From positions 1 to 14,486 of the forward strand of contig CAYMYA010000018.1 of assembly GCA_964394565.1 (NCBI GenBank): a stretch of 14,486 bases of DNA, given 5' to 3'. Position 1 is the stretch's first letter. Each line of letters opens with the position of its first letter. Below are positions 5,699-12,519 of the stretch, piece by piece. Under the pieces are notes generated by a model. That model did not search any database. It was not told where the DNA came from and saw only the letters and a program-made list of their open reading frames with translations. The translations under genes and the position numbers were made by a program. The stretch comes from CAIKHN01 sp964394565 (GTDB lineage Bacteria > Patescibacteriota > Patescibacteriia > UBA9934).

Positions 5699-7006
5699 TT
5701 ACGGTGTCGAACGATTGAGCATGCGTGGGAATGCAATGGTTTCGCGAATGTGATGCACGCCAGTGATCCATCGGACGGTTCGTTCAAGGCCAATACCGAA
5801 TCCGGAGTGCGGCACACTGCCGTATTTCCGCGTGTTTAAGTACCACTCGTACTCGGCCAACGGATAGTTTCGATCGAGAATCTCTTGCTTCAGCGCCTCG
5901 TAACTCTCTTCGCGCTGACTGCCGCCGATAATTTCCCTACCCTCTTCAGGCGCGATGAGATCGGCACATCGAGCACGAAGCGCTCCCCTGTCATCCGTGT
6001 ACCGCTTCATGTAGAACGACTTGATCTCTGCTGGATAATCCTCGATAAACACCGGAAGCTGATATTTATTTCCGAGCGCAATTTCTTCGGCAGTCGACAT
6101 GTCGCCCAACATTTCAACCGGCTCTTCCGTAAGCTTCTCTTCCGCAAGAATCCGCTTTGCTTCGGCATGCTTCAGGTGCACAAACGGTTCGTCGACAAGG
6201 CGCTGGAGAATTGTGGTATCGCGTTCCAAAATCTTCAGCTCTTCCCGACAATCACGGAGCACGTCGCCAACAATGCGCTTCACCATCTTCTCCTGCACGT
6301 CCATGTTCATCGTTTGATCGAAGTACGCCATTTCCGCATCCATCATCCACAATTCACTCAAGTGATGACGCGTCTTGCTCTTCTCCGCGCGGAAGACCGG
6401 ACCAAAGTCGTACACCTTGCCGAAGCTCATAATTCCCGCTTCGCTGTACAACTGACCGGACTGCGACAAGTACTTTGGCTCGCCGTAATAATCCACCGTG
6501 AAAAGCTGCGTGGTGTCCTCACAACTTGTTGGCTGGATAATTGGCGTGTCAAAACGAATAAATCCTTCTTCATGAAAGAATTGCTCGATACTAAAGAACA
6601 CGCGATCGCGAATACGGAGCACAGCCCACGGCGTTTGCGAACGGAGATAGAGATCACGGTTCTCGAACAAAAAATCTGGCCCATGTTCTTTCTTCCCGAT
6701 CGGATAATCCTCTGGCGCAACATGCACCATCGTAAATCCGGTTCCCTGAATCTCAAACCCCGATGGTGAACGAGGCTCCGCCTTCACAATACCCTTCACA
6801 ATAACGGACGATTCAATTCGAACGCCCTGGAGTGATTCCCACGCTTCAGCACTGAGATCCTGCGGCGAGTACACAACCTGAACCCGTCCCGAACCGTCGC
6901 GGAACTGGAGGAAGTAAATCTTTCCACTCGAACGGAAGTTATATGCCCAACCCTTGAGCTCAACTTCTTGCCCGACCATGGATGCGAGTTGTGAGATGTA
7001 TGTCAT
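5699..7006 (-). CDS. asnS: Asparagine-tRNA ligase
   Basis: This 435-residue class II synthetase charges tRNA-Asn with asparagine. The N-terminal OB-fold anticodon-binding domain covers about residues 15-95 (GWAYNFRSSGKIYFLQFRDG). The catalytic domain has motif 2 FRAEKSKTRHHLSELWMMD (205-223), the IKSFYMK segment typical of AsnRS rather than AspRS (328-334) and motif 3 GFGIGLERT (402-410). It ends FPRMLNRSTP. The length is normal. ATG 7006 directly follows the T run of the T-box terminator, so no Shine-Dalgarno exists and translation depends on another mode of initiation. Expression should rise when uncharged tRNA-Asn accumulates. aspS lies downstream on the same strand and is likely co-transcribed at least in part. 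Confidence 0.96.
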   Translation of the reverse strand: MTYISQLASMVGQEVELKGWAYNFRSSGKIYFLQFRDGSGRVQVVYSPQDLSAEAWESLQGVRIESSVIVKGIVKAEPRSPSGFEIQGTGFTMVHVAPEDYPIGKKEHGPDFLFENRDLYLRSQTPWAVLRIRDRVFFSIEQFFHEEGFIRFDTPIIQPTSCEDTTQLFTVDYYGEPKYLSQSGQLYSEAGIMSFGKVYDFGPVFRAEKSKTRHHLSELWMMDAEMAYFDQTMNMDVQEKMVKRIVGDVLRDCREELKILERDTTILQRLVDEPFVHLKHAEAKRILAEEKLTEEPVEMLGDMSTAEEIALGNKYQLPVFIEDYPAEIKSFYMKRYTDDRGALRARCADLIAPEEGREIIGGSQREESYEALKQEILDRNYPLAEYEWYLNTRKYGSVPHSGFGIGLERTVRWITGVHHIRETIAFPRMLNRSTP

Positions 7007-7066
7007 AAAAAGAAAATTCGCCTGTACAGAATCACGATTGATTAATCATGAAGCTGTACGGGCGAA
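7007..7066 (-). terminator. Regulated terminator of the asnS T-box leader
   Basis: The 5' arm TTCGCCCGTACAG (7066-7054) pairs with the 3' arm CTGTACAGGCGAA (7029-7017) with a single mismatch, across a 24-nt AT-rich loop. It is followed by TTTTCTTTTT (7016-7007), which ends right at the asnS ATG. The 5' arm is also the 3' strand of the antiterminator, so the two structures exclude each other. Confidence 0.88.
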
Positions 7067-7183
7067 ATTACTCGCGGTGCCACCGTACTTCTCCGTCAAA
7101 ATTTTGACGGACTCATTCTTTCACTCCCCTCTGATTCGATGGTTGTTTGCCACCGCCGCACGCTGTCACACGGTGCGATCAGT
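7007..7183 (-). promoter_or_regulatory. T-box riboswitch leader of asnS (tRNA-Asn responsive)
   Basis: The minus strand contains the T-box core GGTGGCACCGCG (7084-7073). The antiterminator forms from GTACGG and CCGTAC (6 bp), a bulge TGGCACC, and GCGA with TCGC. The bulge TGGC pairs with an uncharged 3' end GCCA, which fits tRNA-Asn (discriminator G). A perfect 20-nt palindrome (7092-7111) forms stem III. A 5' arm closed by CTGAT/ATCAG (7178-7182 with 7131-7135) would be stem I, about 52 nt, shorter than the usual 100 or so. AAC codon candidates lie at 7147-7142, in a 7-nt loop (7149-7143) or on the 3' strand of an internal loop. Uncharged tRNA-Asn should stabilise the antiterminator and let transcription enter asnS. 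The exact specifier is inferred, not proven. Confidence 0.88.
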
Positions 7184-7189
7184 AAAAAG

Positions 7190-7217
7190 AGTGTAACACG
7201 AATGCAAAACTCTTCAA
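7190..7217 (-). promoter_or_regulatory. Promoter of the asnS T-box leader
   Basis: A minus-strand -35 TTGAAG (7212-7217) is followed by a 16-nt spacer and an extended -10, TGT then TACACT (7190-7195). The predicted start is A at 7183, one base before the closing helix of stem I. The -35 overlaps the recO stop codon (7214-7216). Confidence 0.6.
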
Positions 7218-7990
7218 ACTACCGCGCGAATCCCCGCCCAAAACGGCATGGTAAGTTCTCCGGGAACGTGGTAGGCGTAAACATCATGGACGCACTGAGC
7301 GAACTGTTCGACGTGATCGCCTTTAAGGGGATATTTTACGAGATCGGCAAATGATGTGTCACGCCCAAGGCGCATGAGGGTCACAATCTCTTCGTCGATC
7401 GGCCGCGCCGCAAACCAATCCTCGCGTTTGGTTGTTACACAATCTGTACACACCAATCCTCCGCGTCCTCCATGCCAACGAAATGCAAGAGGCATGACGA
7501 TATTTCTGCATCCGAGACAATCATGAATCTCAACATCGTACCCGAGTCGACGAAGTAATCGGAGAATCATCGCACCGAGGAGGAATGTACTTCGCGTTTG
7601 CGGCAGCGTTTCCTGCGCATCAAGAAACCGCACCACGTCGACGATTTCATCGAACAACTCAGGATCCGACAGATCTGGCCGAATTGCTTTCTCAAGCATC
7701 GTAAACAGCGTCTGTGCAAAAAGGCGATGCTCGAGACTTCCGCGAATTCTTCCGAACGCCTCGGAGCGCTCAACACCGATTATCGTCGATCGTGCACCAC
7801 GCACAATTTCAAGGTCGACGAGCGCAAACGGCTCTAAGTGTGCCGCGAGCTTTGCCCTTGGCTTCTGTGCACCCCTCCCCACAAACTCAATCTTCCCATA
7901 CTCCGGCGTCAACGCCGAATACCGCCGATCCGCTTCCCGGAATGGCGAGGTGGTCAGCACGAGTCCGGTGGTTTTTACTGTGGACCACAT
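7214..7990 (-). CDS. recO: DNA repair protein RecO
   Basis: This 258-residue recombination mediator acts with RecR to load RecA on SSB-coated single strands in the RecF pathway. The N-terminal OB-fold (about residues 1-78) includes TTGLVLTTSPFREADRRYS and LTPEYGKIEFVGRGAQKP. The middle is helical. A C-terminal zinc site has C158-x2-C161 and C181-x2-C184. I chose ATG 7990 because the conserved N-terminus begins there; an upstream extension in the same frame would run into the preceding gene. It starts 16 nt after that gene's stop, with no Shine-Dalgarno. Confidence 0.92.
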   Translation of the reverse strand: MWSTVKTTGLVLTTSPFREADRRYSALTPEYGKIEFVGRGAQKPRAKLAAHLEPFALVDLEIVRGARSTIIGVERSEAFGRIRGSLEHRLFAQTLFTMLEKAIRPDLSDPELFDEIVDVVRFLDAQETLPQTRSTFLLGAMILRLLRRLGYDVEIHDCLGCRNIVMPLAFRWHGGRGGLVCTDCVTTKREDWFAARPIDEEIVTLMRLGRDTSFADLVKYPLKGDHVEQFAQCVHDVYAYHVPGELTMPFWAGIRAVV

Positions 7991-8006
7991 AGCGCAAAAA
8001 AGGCTT

Positions 8007-8636
8007 TTAAGGAGTTCGGCGAGACGATAGAACCGTAAGCTCTGAGTAAAAACGCTCACGATTTGAAAAGAAATGCCGCTCAAACAAGGCATCGACGACA
8101 TCTTCCGCGCCACGATAATTCCGCTGCCAGGGCGCATCGTGAAGGAATGCAAACGGCGCAGCGTGCAAAACACGATCAACGATACGTTCCTTCACCCAAT
8201 GTTCAATGCCAAATCGATTAATATCCTCCTGAATACACAAATGCACAATCTCATGAAACACGGTCACAATTCCATCAGAATCCCGAAGGCTATACACAAC
8301 CGTGTTTGGTGGGTTGTATGACCCATCAACTCCGTAGCGTGTGAGAAAAACATTGATCGACTCTGGTGCAGCGGAAAATGTTTGAGCAATTGCAGCGTCC
8401 CAGTTCTCCTGATACGACGCCAACTCGTCGAGAAGCGTGTGCTCGCGCTCCTGATACGGCTCCACGTCAAACGTCTCATGGACACACGACTGGATCACGT
8501 CCCCAGATGCATCTTCTGTTATGCCTTCCGGCAAATATGGACGATATCCGTGCTCACGAAACCAGGGCATGGCGCGAAGCGTGTTCTGAATACGCTTCAC
8601 TTCAAAGTCTTCGCTAAATAAAAAGTCGATGCGCAT
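8007..8636 (-). CDS. Putative HExxH metallopeptidase, function unknown
   Basis: This 209-residue soluble protein has a metallopeptidase-like zinc motif H128-E-I-V-H132. It is followed 18 residues later by KERIVD with E150, a plausible third ligand. The order suggests a gluzincin-like arrangement, but I do not recognise the family. The N-terminus (MRIDFLFSEDFEVKRI) has no signal peptide, so it probably acts in the cytoplasm. The start at 8636 is supported by a good Shine-Dalgarno (GGGAGG ending 8 nt upstream), the clearest in the window. This site lies inside the end of ruvX. It sits between ruvX and recO, but a role in recombination is not implied by its sequence. Confidence 0.75.
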   Translation of the reverse strand: MRIDFLFSEDFEVKRIQNTLRAMPWFREHGYRPYLPEGITEDASGDVIQSCVHETFDVEPYQEREHTLLDELASYQENWDAAIAQTFSAAPESINVFLTRYGVDGSYNPPNTVVYSLRDSDGIVTVFHEIVHLCIQEDINRFGIEHWVKERIVDRVLHAAPFAFLHDAPWQRNYRGAEDVVDALFERHFFSNRERFYSELTVLSSRRTP

Positions 8637-8639
8637 AAA

Positions 8640-8941
8640 TCAATCCTCCCGTCGCTGCGCGGAATCGATCGTGAGTCCGCGGTCGCCATCGAGGAAAGCC
8701 TGGAGAATGATNNNNNNNNNNNNNNNNNNNNNNNNNNNNNNNNNNNNNNNNNNNNNNNNNNNNNNNNNNNNNNNNNNNNNNNNNNNNNNNNNNNNNNNNN
8801 NNNNNNNNNNNCCTCGATGATCGTCGCGATCGCTTCAGCTCCCCCGTCGATATTCCCAATCGGAAATGCTAAATTCGTCTCGTCATCACCGGACGCGATA
8901 CCGATCTTTCGTAAGCCAAAATCAATGCCGAGATATTTCAT
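8640..8941 (-). CDS. ruvX: Putative Holliday junction resolvase RuvX/YqgF, interrupted by an assembly gap
   Basis: The first 43 residues are visible (8941-8812). They start MKYLGIDFGLRKIGIASGD, the RuvX/YqgF N-terminus with catalytic Asp7 and an RNase H-like fold. After the N run the minus strand resumes at 8711 in a different frame and encodes IILQAFLDGDRGLTIDSAQ then RRED and a TGA at 8642-8640. This matches the family's C-terminus (ILQxFLD). The two halves are out of frame only because the 100-N gap has an arbitrary length. A normal protein of about 135-140 residues would need roughly 210-220 nt there. The family acts in Holliday junction resolution or in pre-16S rRNA 5' processing. It begins 1 nt after the preceding stop and is therefore operonic. 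Confidence 0.88.
8712..8811. other. Assembly gap of 100 N
   Basis: Exactly 100 N lie inside ruvX, the conventional placeholder for a scaffold join of unknown size. The reading frame does not continue across it. The flanks both encode RuvX, so the join and orientation are right but the length is not. Confidence 0.97.
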
Positions 8942-8942
8942 G

Positions 8943-9374
8943 TTATGGGCTAATGAAATCTGCGCGAACCGATGTTCCGCCGCTTGTCACCGGCATATCT
9001 TCGGACGCCGCAAATCGCTCGTCACCATCATCAACATGCAACAGTGCGACATATGTTGTTCCCGCTTCCATAAGCTCCGAGAGCATCAGCGTTACACCAA
9101 CATCAGCACCGGTCTCAAGATACCCGGATGTTCCAAGAATTGGACCCGGCGCTCCGCCGATCGACTGGTGAATTGTGACAAAACCGGGCTCGATAAGCGT
9201 TACAATTGCTTCAACTTCCCCATCTCCAGACGCGGTCGCTGCGATCGTGCTTCCTGGAATTTCTACGGGGCCATAGGCAAGTTCCGATCCATTCTCCGCA
9301 AACAGAAAAAATGCACCAAGCCCAAGAATTGCTGTAAGGAGAAATGCGCCCCCAATGATATCGTCTTTTTTCAT
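8943..9374 (-). CDS. Membrane-anchored protein with a DUF7282-like domain
   Basis: This 143-residue protein has one N-terminal membrane segment (about residues 7-26) after MKKDD, so the rest is probably outside the membrane. The remainder forms one beta-rich domain with IEPGFVTIHQSIGG, ILGTSGYLETGADVGV and TYVALLHVDDGDERFAASEDMP. This pattern (FVTIH, G-x-S-x-YL-x-x-G, LH-x-DDGD) is what I recall for DUF7282, a domain common in haloarchaeal and some bacterial surface proteins with unknown function. The acidic DDGD could bind a metal. It lies 2 nt after map and 1 nt before ruvX, so it is co-transcribed with them without an obvious functional link. Confidence 0.78.
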   Translation of the reverse strand: MKKDDIIGGAFLLTAILGLGAFFLFAENGSELAYGPVEIPGSTIAATASGDGEVEAIVTLIEPGFVTIHQSIGGAPGPILGTSGYLETGADVGVTLMLSELMEAGTTYVALLHVDDGDERFAASEDMPVTSGGTSVRADFISP

Positions 9375-9376
9375 AG

Positions 9377-10168
9377 TTATGCGGTAACGCCGCGTACACG
9401 TGGTACTGGCGTGAGAATTTCTGGTCCCGTCGGCAGTGCAGCAATCGTCACTTCAAAATGCGCCGCATCGCTCTCGTCCGCCGTCACAATAGTCCAATCG
9501 TCATCCGAAACTTCAACGTCGTCCGTGCCGAGCGTCACCATCGGCTCAATAGCAAGACACATACCTTCTTCAATCTTCACCGCAGGGAAATGGTCATCGC
9601 GATAATTTGGAACGTTCGGCGCTTCGTGCACCGCGTGCCCGACACCGTGGCCAACCAAGGACTTCACAATACCGTATGTCTTCTTCGGAATCACCGACTC
9701 CACCGCGCCACCGATATCCAGCACCGTATTCCCAATCATTGCCGCACCTACCCCAGCCATCATCGATTCGTACGTGACGCGCAGCAACGTCATGCGTTCT
9801 GCAGAAACCGATCCAACCGGCACAGAAACCGCCATATCCGTACACAACCCCTCAAGCCAACACCCAATATCCAACCCCACAATATCCCCTTCGTTCAACA
9901 CCACATCGCGCGTGCCGATGCCGTGCACTACTTCATGATTTTTCGAAATACACACGGTCGACGGGAACGGCACACTCCCCCCGCCTTTGTACCCAAGAAA
10001 CGATGGCGTGCCACCACCGGCTTCTATCACACTGCGTGCAATGGTATCGAGCTCGCGCATCGTGACGCCCGGCTTCACTGCATCCACCGCAGCCTGAAGC
10101 GCTCGAGACAATAATGCCCCGCCTTTGCGCATGCGTTCAATTTCTTCTGCTGTTTTGATTTTCGCCAT
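9377..10168 (-). CDS. map: Methionine aminopeptidase, type I
   Basis: This 263-residue cytoplasmic enzyme removes the initiator methionine from new proteins. It has the pita-bread fold with all five metal ligands: D100 (GLDIG), D111 (CTDMA), H174 (GHGVGH), E208 (AIEPM) and E239 (HFEVT). The conserved H82 lies in the NHEVVHGI segment. The length and absence of an insert fit type Ia. I chose ATG 10168 because the conserved MAKIKTAEEIERMRKGG start is there; longer versions run into adk. It begins 1 nt after the adk stop (TAATATG). In many bacteria adk-map is followed by infA, rpmJ and rpsM; here those genes are replaced by the DUF7282-like protein and repair genes. Confidence 0.96.
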   Translation of the reverse strand: MAKIKTAEEIERMRKGGALLSRALQAAVDAVKPGVTMRELDTIARSVIEAGGGTPSFLGYKGGGSVPFPSTVCISKNHEVVHGIGTRDVVLNEGDIVGLDIGCWLEGLCTDMAVSVPVGSVSAERMTLLRVTYESMMAGVGAAMIGNTVLDIGGAVESVIPKKTYGIVKSLVGHGVGHAVHEAPNVPNYRDDHFPAVKIEEGMCLAIEPMVTLGTDDVEVSDDDWTIVTADESDAAHFEVTIAALPTGPEILTPVPRVRGVTA

Positions 10169-10169
10169 A

Positions 10170-10733
10170 TTAACAACCGCCTTCTTTAGTACAAATGCCG
10201 TAAATGCGGTCTGACACTTCCTCAATGGTTCCGACTCCATCAACTTCTCGAACGAGTCCAAGTTCACGATAGTGCTCAATCATCGGATTCGTCACTTCGT
10301 AATACAGATTCAAACGGTGTTCAATCACTTCCGGCGTATCGTCAACGCGATGTTCCGTACGAGCACGATTGAGAATACGTCGCACAGACTCTTCCCGAGG
10401 AACATCAATCACCACCACAGCGGTCGGAACATCGTGCGCCGCATACGCATCATACTGATCTTGATTTCTCGGAAACCCATCAAGAATGTATCCATCGTTC
10501 GTATCAGATTGCTCAAGCCGTTGTCTGAGCACCTCAACCACAATCGATCCGGGAACCAAATCCCCTCGCGCTTGAATCGCCCGAATGCGCTCCGCGAGAT
10601 CATTCGTTCCTGCTGCGGCATCGCGCAACAGTTGGCCCATAGAAAGCGCTGGAACCCCTAAACGCTTACTCAGAATTGCCGCCTGCGTGCCCTTCCCGCA
10701 CCCCTGCGGCCCCAGGAGAAAGATTCGATGCAT
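10170..10733 (-). CDS. adk: Adenylate kinase, short-LID form
   Basis: This 187-residue enzyme catalyses ATP + AMP = 2 ADP. The P-loop is GPQGCGKGT (residues 8-16), and GYILDGFPRN (81-90) contributes AMP binding. The LID is short (around 122-135, with R129 and R140) and lacks the 25-30 residue insertion and zinc cysteines of long-form enzymes. This explains why the protein is smaller than the usual 215. I chose ATG 10733 because MHRIFLLGPQG is the conserved start; an upstream in-frame extension would overlap the secY terminator region. It is separated from secY by a terminator and probably has its own promoter. Confidence 0.95.
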   Translation of the reverse strand: MHRIFLLGPQGCGKGTQAAILSKRLGVPALSMGQLLRDAAAGTNDLAERIRAIQARGDLVPGSIVVEVLRQRLEQSDTNDGYILDGFPRNQDQYDAYAAHDVPTAVVVIDVPREESVRRILNRARTEHRVDDTPEVIEHRLNLYYEVTNPMIEHYRELGLVREVDGVGTIEEVSDRIYGICTKEGGC

Positions 10734-10751
10734 ACAAAAGGATGGTACAGG

Positions 10752-10757
10752 ATTATG
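10752..10757 (-). promoter_or_regulatory. Candidate -10 for the adk-map group
   Basis: The minus strand CATAAT is five of six to the consensus and lies 18 nt before the adk ATG, downstream of the secY terminator. The -35 region (GTTTTT with a 16-nt spacer) overlaps the terminator T run and is weak. It would give a leader of about 12 nt. Confidence 0.35.
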
Positions 10758-10773
10758 AAGGAATTTAAAACAG

Positions 10774-10794
10774 AAAAACGGCCCCTGAAGGCCG
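10774..10794 (-). terminator. Intrinsic terminator of the spc operon after secY
   Basis: On the minus strand a GC-rich stem CGGCC/GGCCG (10794-10790 with 10783-10779) with a 6-nt loop is followed by TTTTT (10778-10774). It lies 15 nt downstream of the secY stop. It should end or reduce transcription from the ribosomal operon before adk. Confidence 0.8.
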
Positions 10795-10809
10795 CTTCCT
10801 GAATATGGT

Positions 10810-12066
10810 CTACACATCGTACGAACGCATGGAGAGCTGTGATTGGACCTGTTTGACGATGTCGATAACGACGGAAACCACGATGATCATCGACGCACCC
10901 CCGATCGCAAGGCTTTGATTCCCAGTAATACCTTGGACGATGTTTGGTAACACAGCAATGATACCAAGGAACAGTGCACCGGAAAGGAGCAAACGGTTCA
11001 TCACCCACTGTAAGTACTTTGTGGTTTGTTCACCTGGGCGAACGCCAGGAATGAAGCCGCCTTGCTTTTGCAAGTTCTCAGCAATCTGATCTGGGCGGAA
11101 CACGATCGATGCGTAAAAGAACGTAAAAGCAAAGACGAGCGCGAAGTACAACACTGCGTAGAATGTATTGTTTTCAAACACGGTAATTACCCATTCTGCG
11201 CCAGTACGCAACACTTCTGTTCTAGCCTGCAAGAAAAACTGCGCCAAAAGCGGCGGTAGCGCCACCATGGAAAGCGCAAAGATAATTGGAATCATTCCGC
11301 CGATATTCAATCGCAATGGCAAAGATGATTGAATCTTTCCAGATGCCTGTGCGCCGCCCCGCGCGTATTGCACCGGAATATTGCGCTGCCCTTCTGAAAC
11401 CACCACCACCCCGACAATCGTCACCAGTGCCAAAACCACGAAAAGCACCAAATTCAACGTGTCAGCGGATGTATATGTGGCAAAGATTTGTGCAAGCGCA
11501 CTTGGCATGCCAGCCATGATTCCAGCGAAAATCAGCAACGAAATTCCGTTGCCCATTTTACGCTCTGTTGCCAATTCCCCAAGCCACATCAGGAATATCG
11601 TTCCTGCAGCCATAGAGAGCATTGCTAACATGAATGTCCAGCCGTTCAACACCGCACTGCCACCTGCACTGGATTCCAGAAGTTTCAGTACACCAAACCC
11701 CTGCAAAAAAGCGAGCGGCACCGTGGCGACGCGCATCCAACGGTTCATACGTTGACGACCCTGCTCCTCCTTTTGCAATTCCTCGATGCTTGGAAAGATC
11801 ATGCCAAGCAGCTGGAAGATGATTGATGACGTAATATACGGCGAAACACCCAAGGCAACGATAGAAAAGTTACCAAGCGTGCCACCGGAAAACATGTTGA
11901 GAAGCCCAAGAAACTGGTTGCCCGCAAGAAGCGATGCCAATGCAGAAGCATCAATACCCGGAACCGGAACGTGCGCCGCGATGCGGAAGACCACCACAAC
12001 GAACACAAGAAACAGGAGCGCATTGCGAATTTCTGCCGTGCGAAGGATGCGTTTCAAGGTTTCCAT
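10810..12066 (-). CDS. secY: Preprotein translocase subunit SecY
   Basis: This 418-residue protein is the channel of the general secretion system, working with SecE and SecA. The hydropathy fits ten membrane helices. TM1 is followed by VPVPGIDASAL and the plug region (about residues 40-75, NMFSGGTLGNFSIVALGVSPYI). The cytoplasmic loop before TM7 has GGAQASGKIQSSLPLRLN, and the C5 loop has GGFIPGVRPGEQT. The C-terminus is short, making it a little smaller than E. coli SecY (443). It starts 14 nt after rplO with no Shine-Dalgarno and ends just before a terminator. The position after L15 is the classical one. Confidence 0.97.
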   Translation of the reverse strand: METLKRILRTAEIRNALLFLVFVVVVFRIAAHVPVPGIDASALASLLAGNQFLGLLNMFSGGTLGNFSIVALGVSPYITSSIIFQLLGMIFPSIEELQKEEQGRQRMNRWMRVATVPLAFLQGFGVLKLLESSAGGSAVLNGWTFMLAMLSMAAGTIFLMWLGELATERKMGNGISLLIFAGIMAGMPSALAQIFATYTSADTLNLVLFVVLALVTIVGVVVVSEGQRNIPVQYARGGAQASGKIQSSLPLRLNIGGMIPIIFALSMVALPPLLAQFFLQARTEVLRTGAEWVITVFENNTFYAVLYFALVFAFTFFYASIVFRPDQIAENLQKQGGFIPGVRPGEQTTKYLQWVMNRLLLSGALFLGIIAVLPNIVQGITGNQSLAIGGASMIIVVSVVIDIVKQVQSQLSMRSYDV

Positions 12067-12080
12067 ACATGTTCAAGAAG

Positions 12081-12518
12081 CTAGACGATCACTGAGCCGC
12101 CCGCTGCGCTAACCTTTGCAGATGCTGCAGCGGAAATTGCACAATGCTTCACCGTCACCGCGACGGAGAGCTCTCCATTTGCGAGGATTTTTACTGGGAG
12201 TGTTTTATCCGCAATCAAGCCCTTTTTCATCAAGGTTGATGGCGTCACAAATTCCCCAGCAATGTATTTGGATGCAATCGAGTGAATATTCACCGACTGT
12301 ACCACTGGAGCAATGGACTTAAAGCCGCGCATCTTTGGGGTTGCGAGCATGGTGTGGCGCAAACCGAGGCGCGCCAAACCACCAACACCGGAACGTGCAC
12401 TCTGACCTTTTTGTCCGCGACCAGCGGTTGTGCCCCGCGAGCCAAGGCCACGACCAACACGGCGCTTGCCGCGCTTTGCACCGTATGCTGAACGGAGGGT
12501 TGTAAGTGTGATGGCCAT
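12081..12518 (-). CDS. rplO: 50S ribosomal protein L15 (uL15)
   Basis: This 145-residue large-subunit protein binds 23S rRNA. The N-terminal Gly/Arg-rich extension (KRGKRRVGRGLGSRGTTAGR and GQKGQSARSG) is the family's rRNA-binding tail. The C-terminal domain covers about residues 70-145. The length is normal. It begins 1 nt after the rpsE stop (TAATATG). In most bacteria rpmD (L30) lies between rpsE and rplO, so there is no space for it here. Confidence 0.96.
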   Translation of the reverse strand: MAITLTTLRSAYGAKRGKRRVGRGLGSRGTTAGRGQKGQSARSGVGGLARLGLRHTMLATPKMRGFKSIAPVVQSVNIHSIASKYIAGEFVTPSTLMKKGLIADKTLPVKILANGELSVAVTVKHCAISAAASAKVSAAGGSVIV

Positions 12519-12519
12519 A

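Noticed and set aside
5885..6769. A 294-residue open frame on the plus strand opposite asnS
   Set aside because: It is fully antisense to a clear AsnRS, is rich in His, Arg and Leu without recognisable motifs, and arises from codon bias. Long antisense frames opposite class II synthetases are a known curiosity, but nothing here supports translation.
7991..8179. Extended N-terminus for RecO
   Set aside because: The extra residues overlap the preceding gene and do not resemble RecO; the conserved domain starts at ATG 7990.
8597..8700. Continuation of RuvX in the frame read straight through the N run
   Set aside because: That tail does not resemble RuvX and overlaps the next gene, whereas another frame gives the family's C-terminus and a stop just before the next ATG. 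The N run length is arbitrary.
10169..10279. Extended N-terminus for methionine aminopeptidase
   Set aside because: The added residues are out-of-frame adk sequence; the conserved start follows the adk stop by 1 nt.
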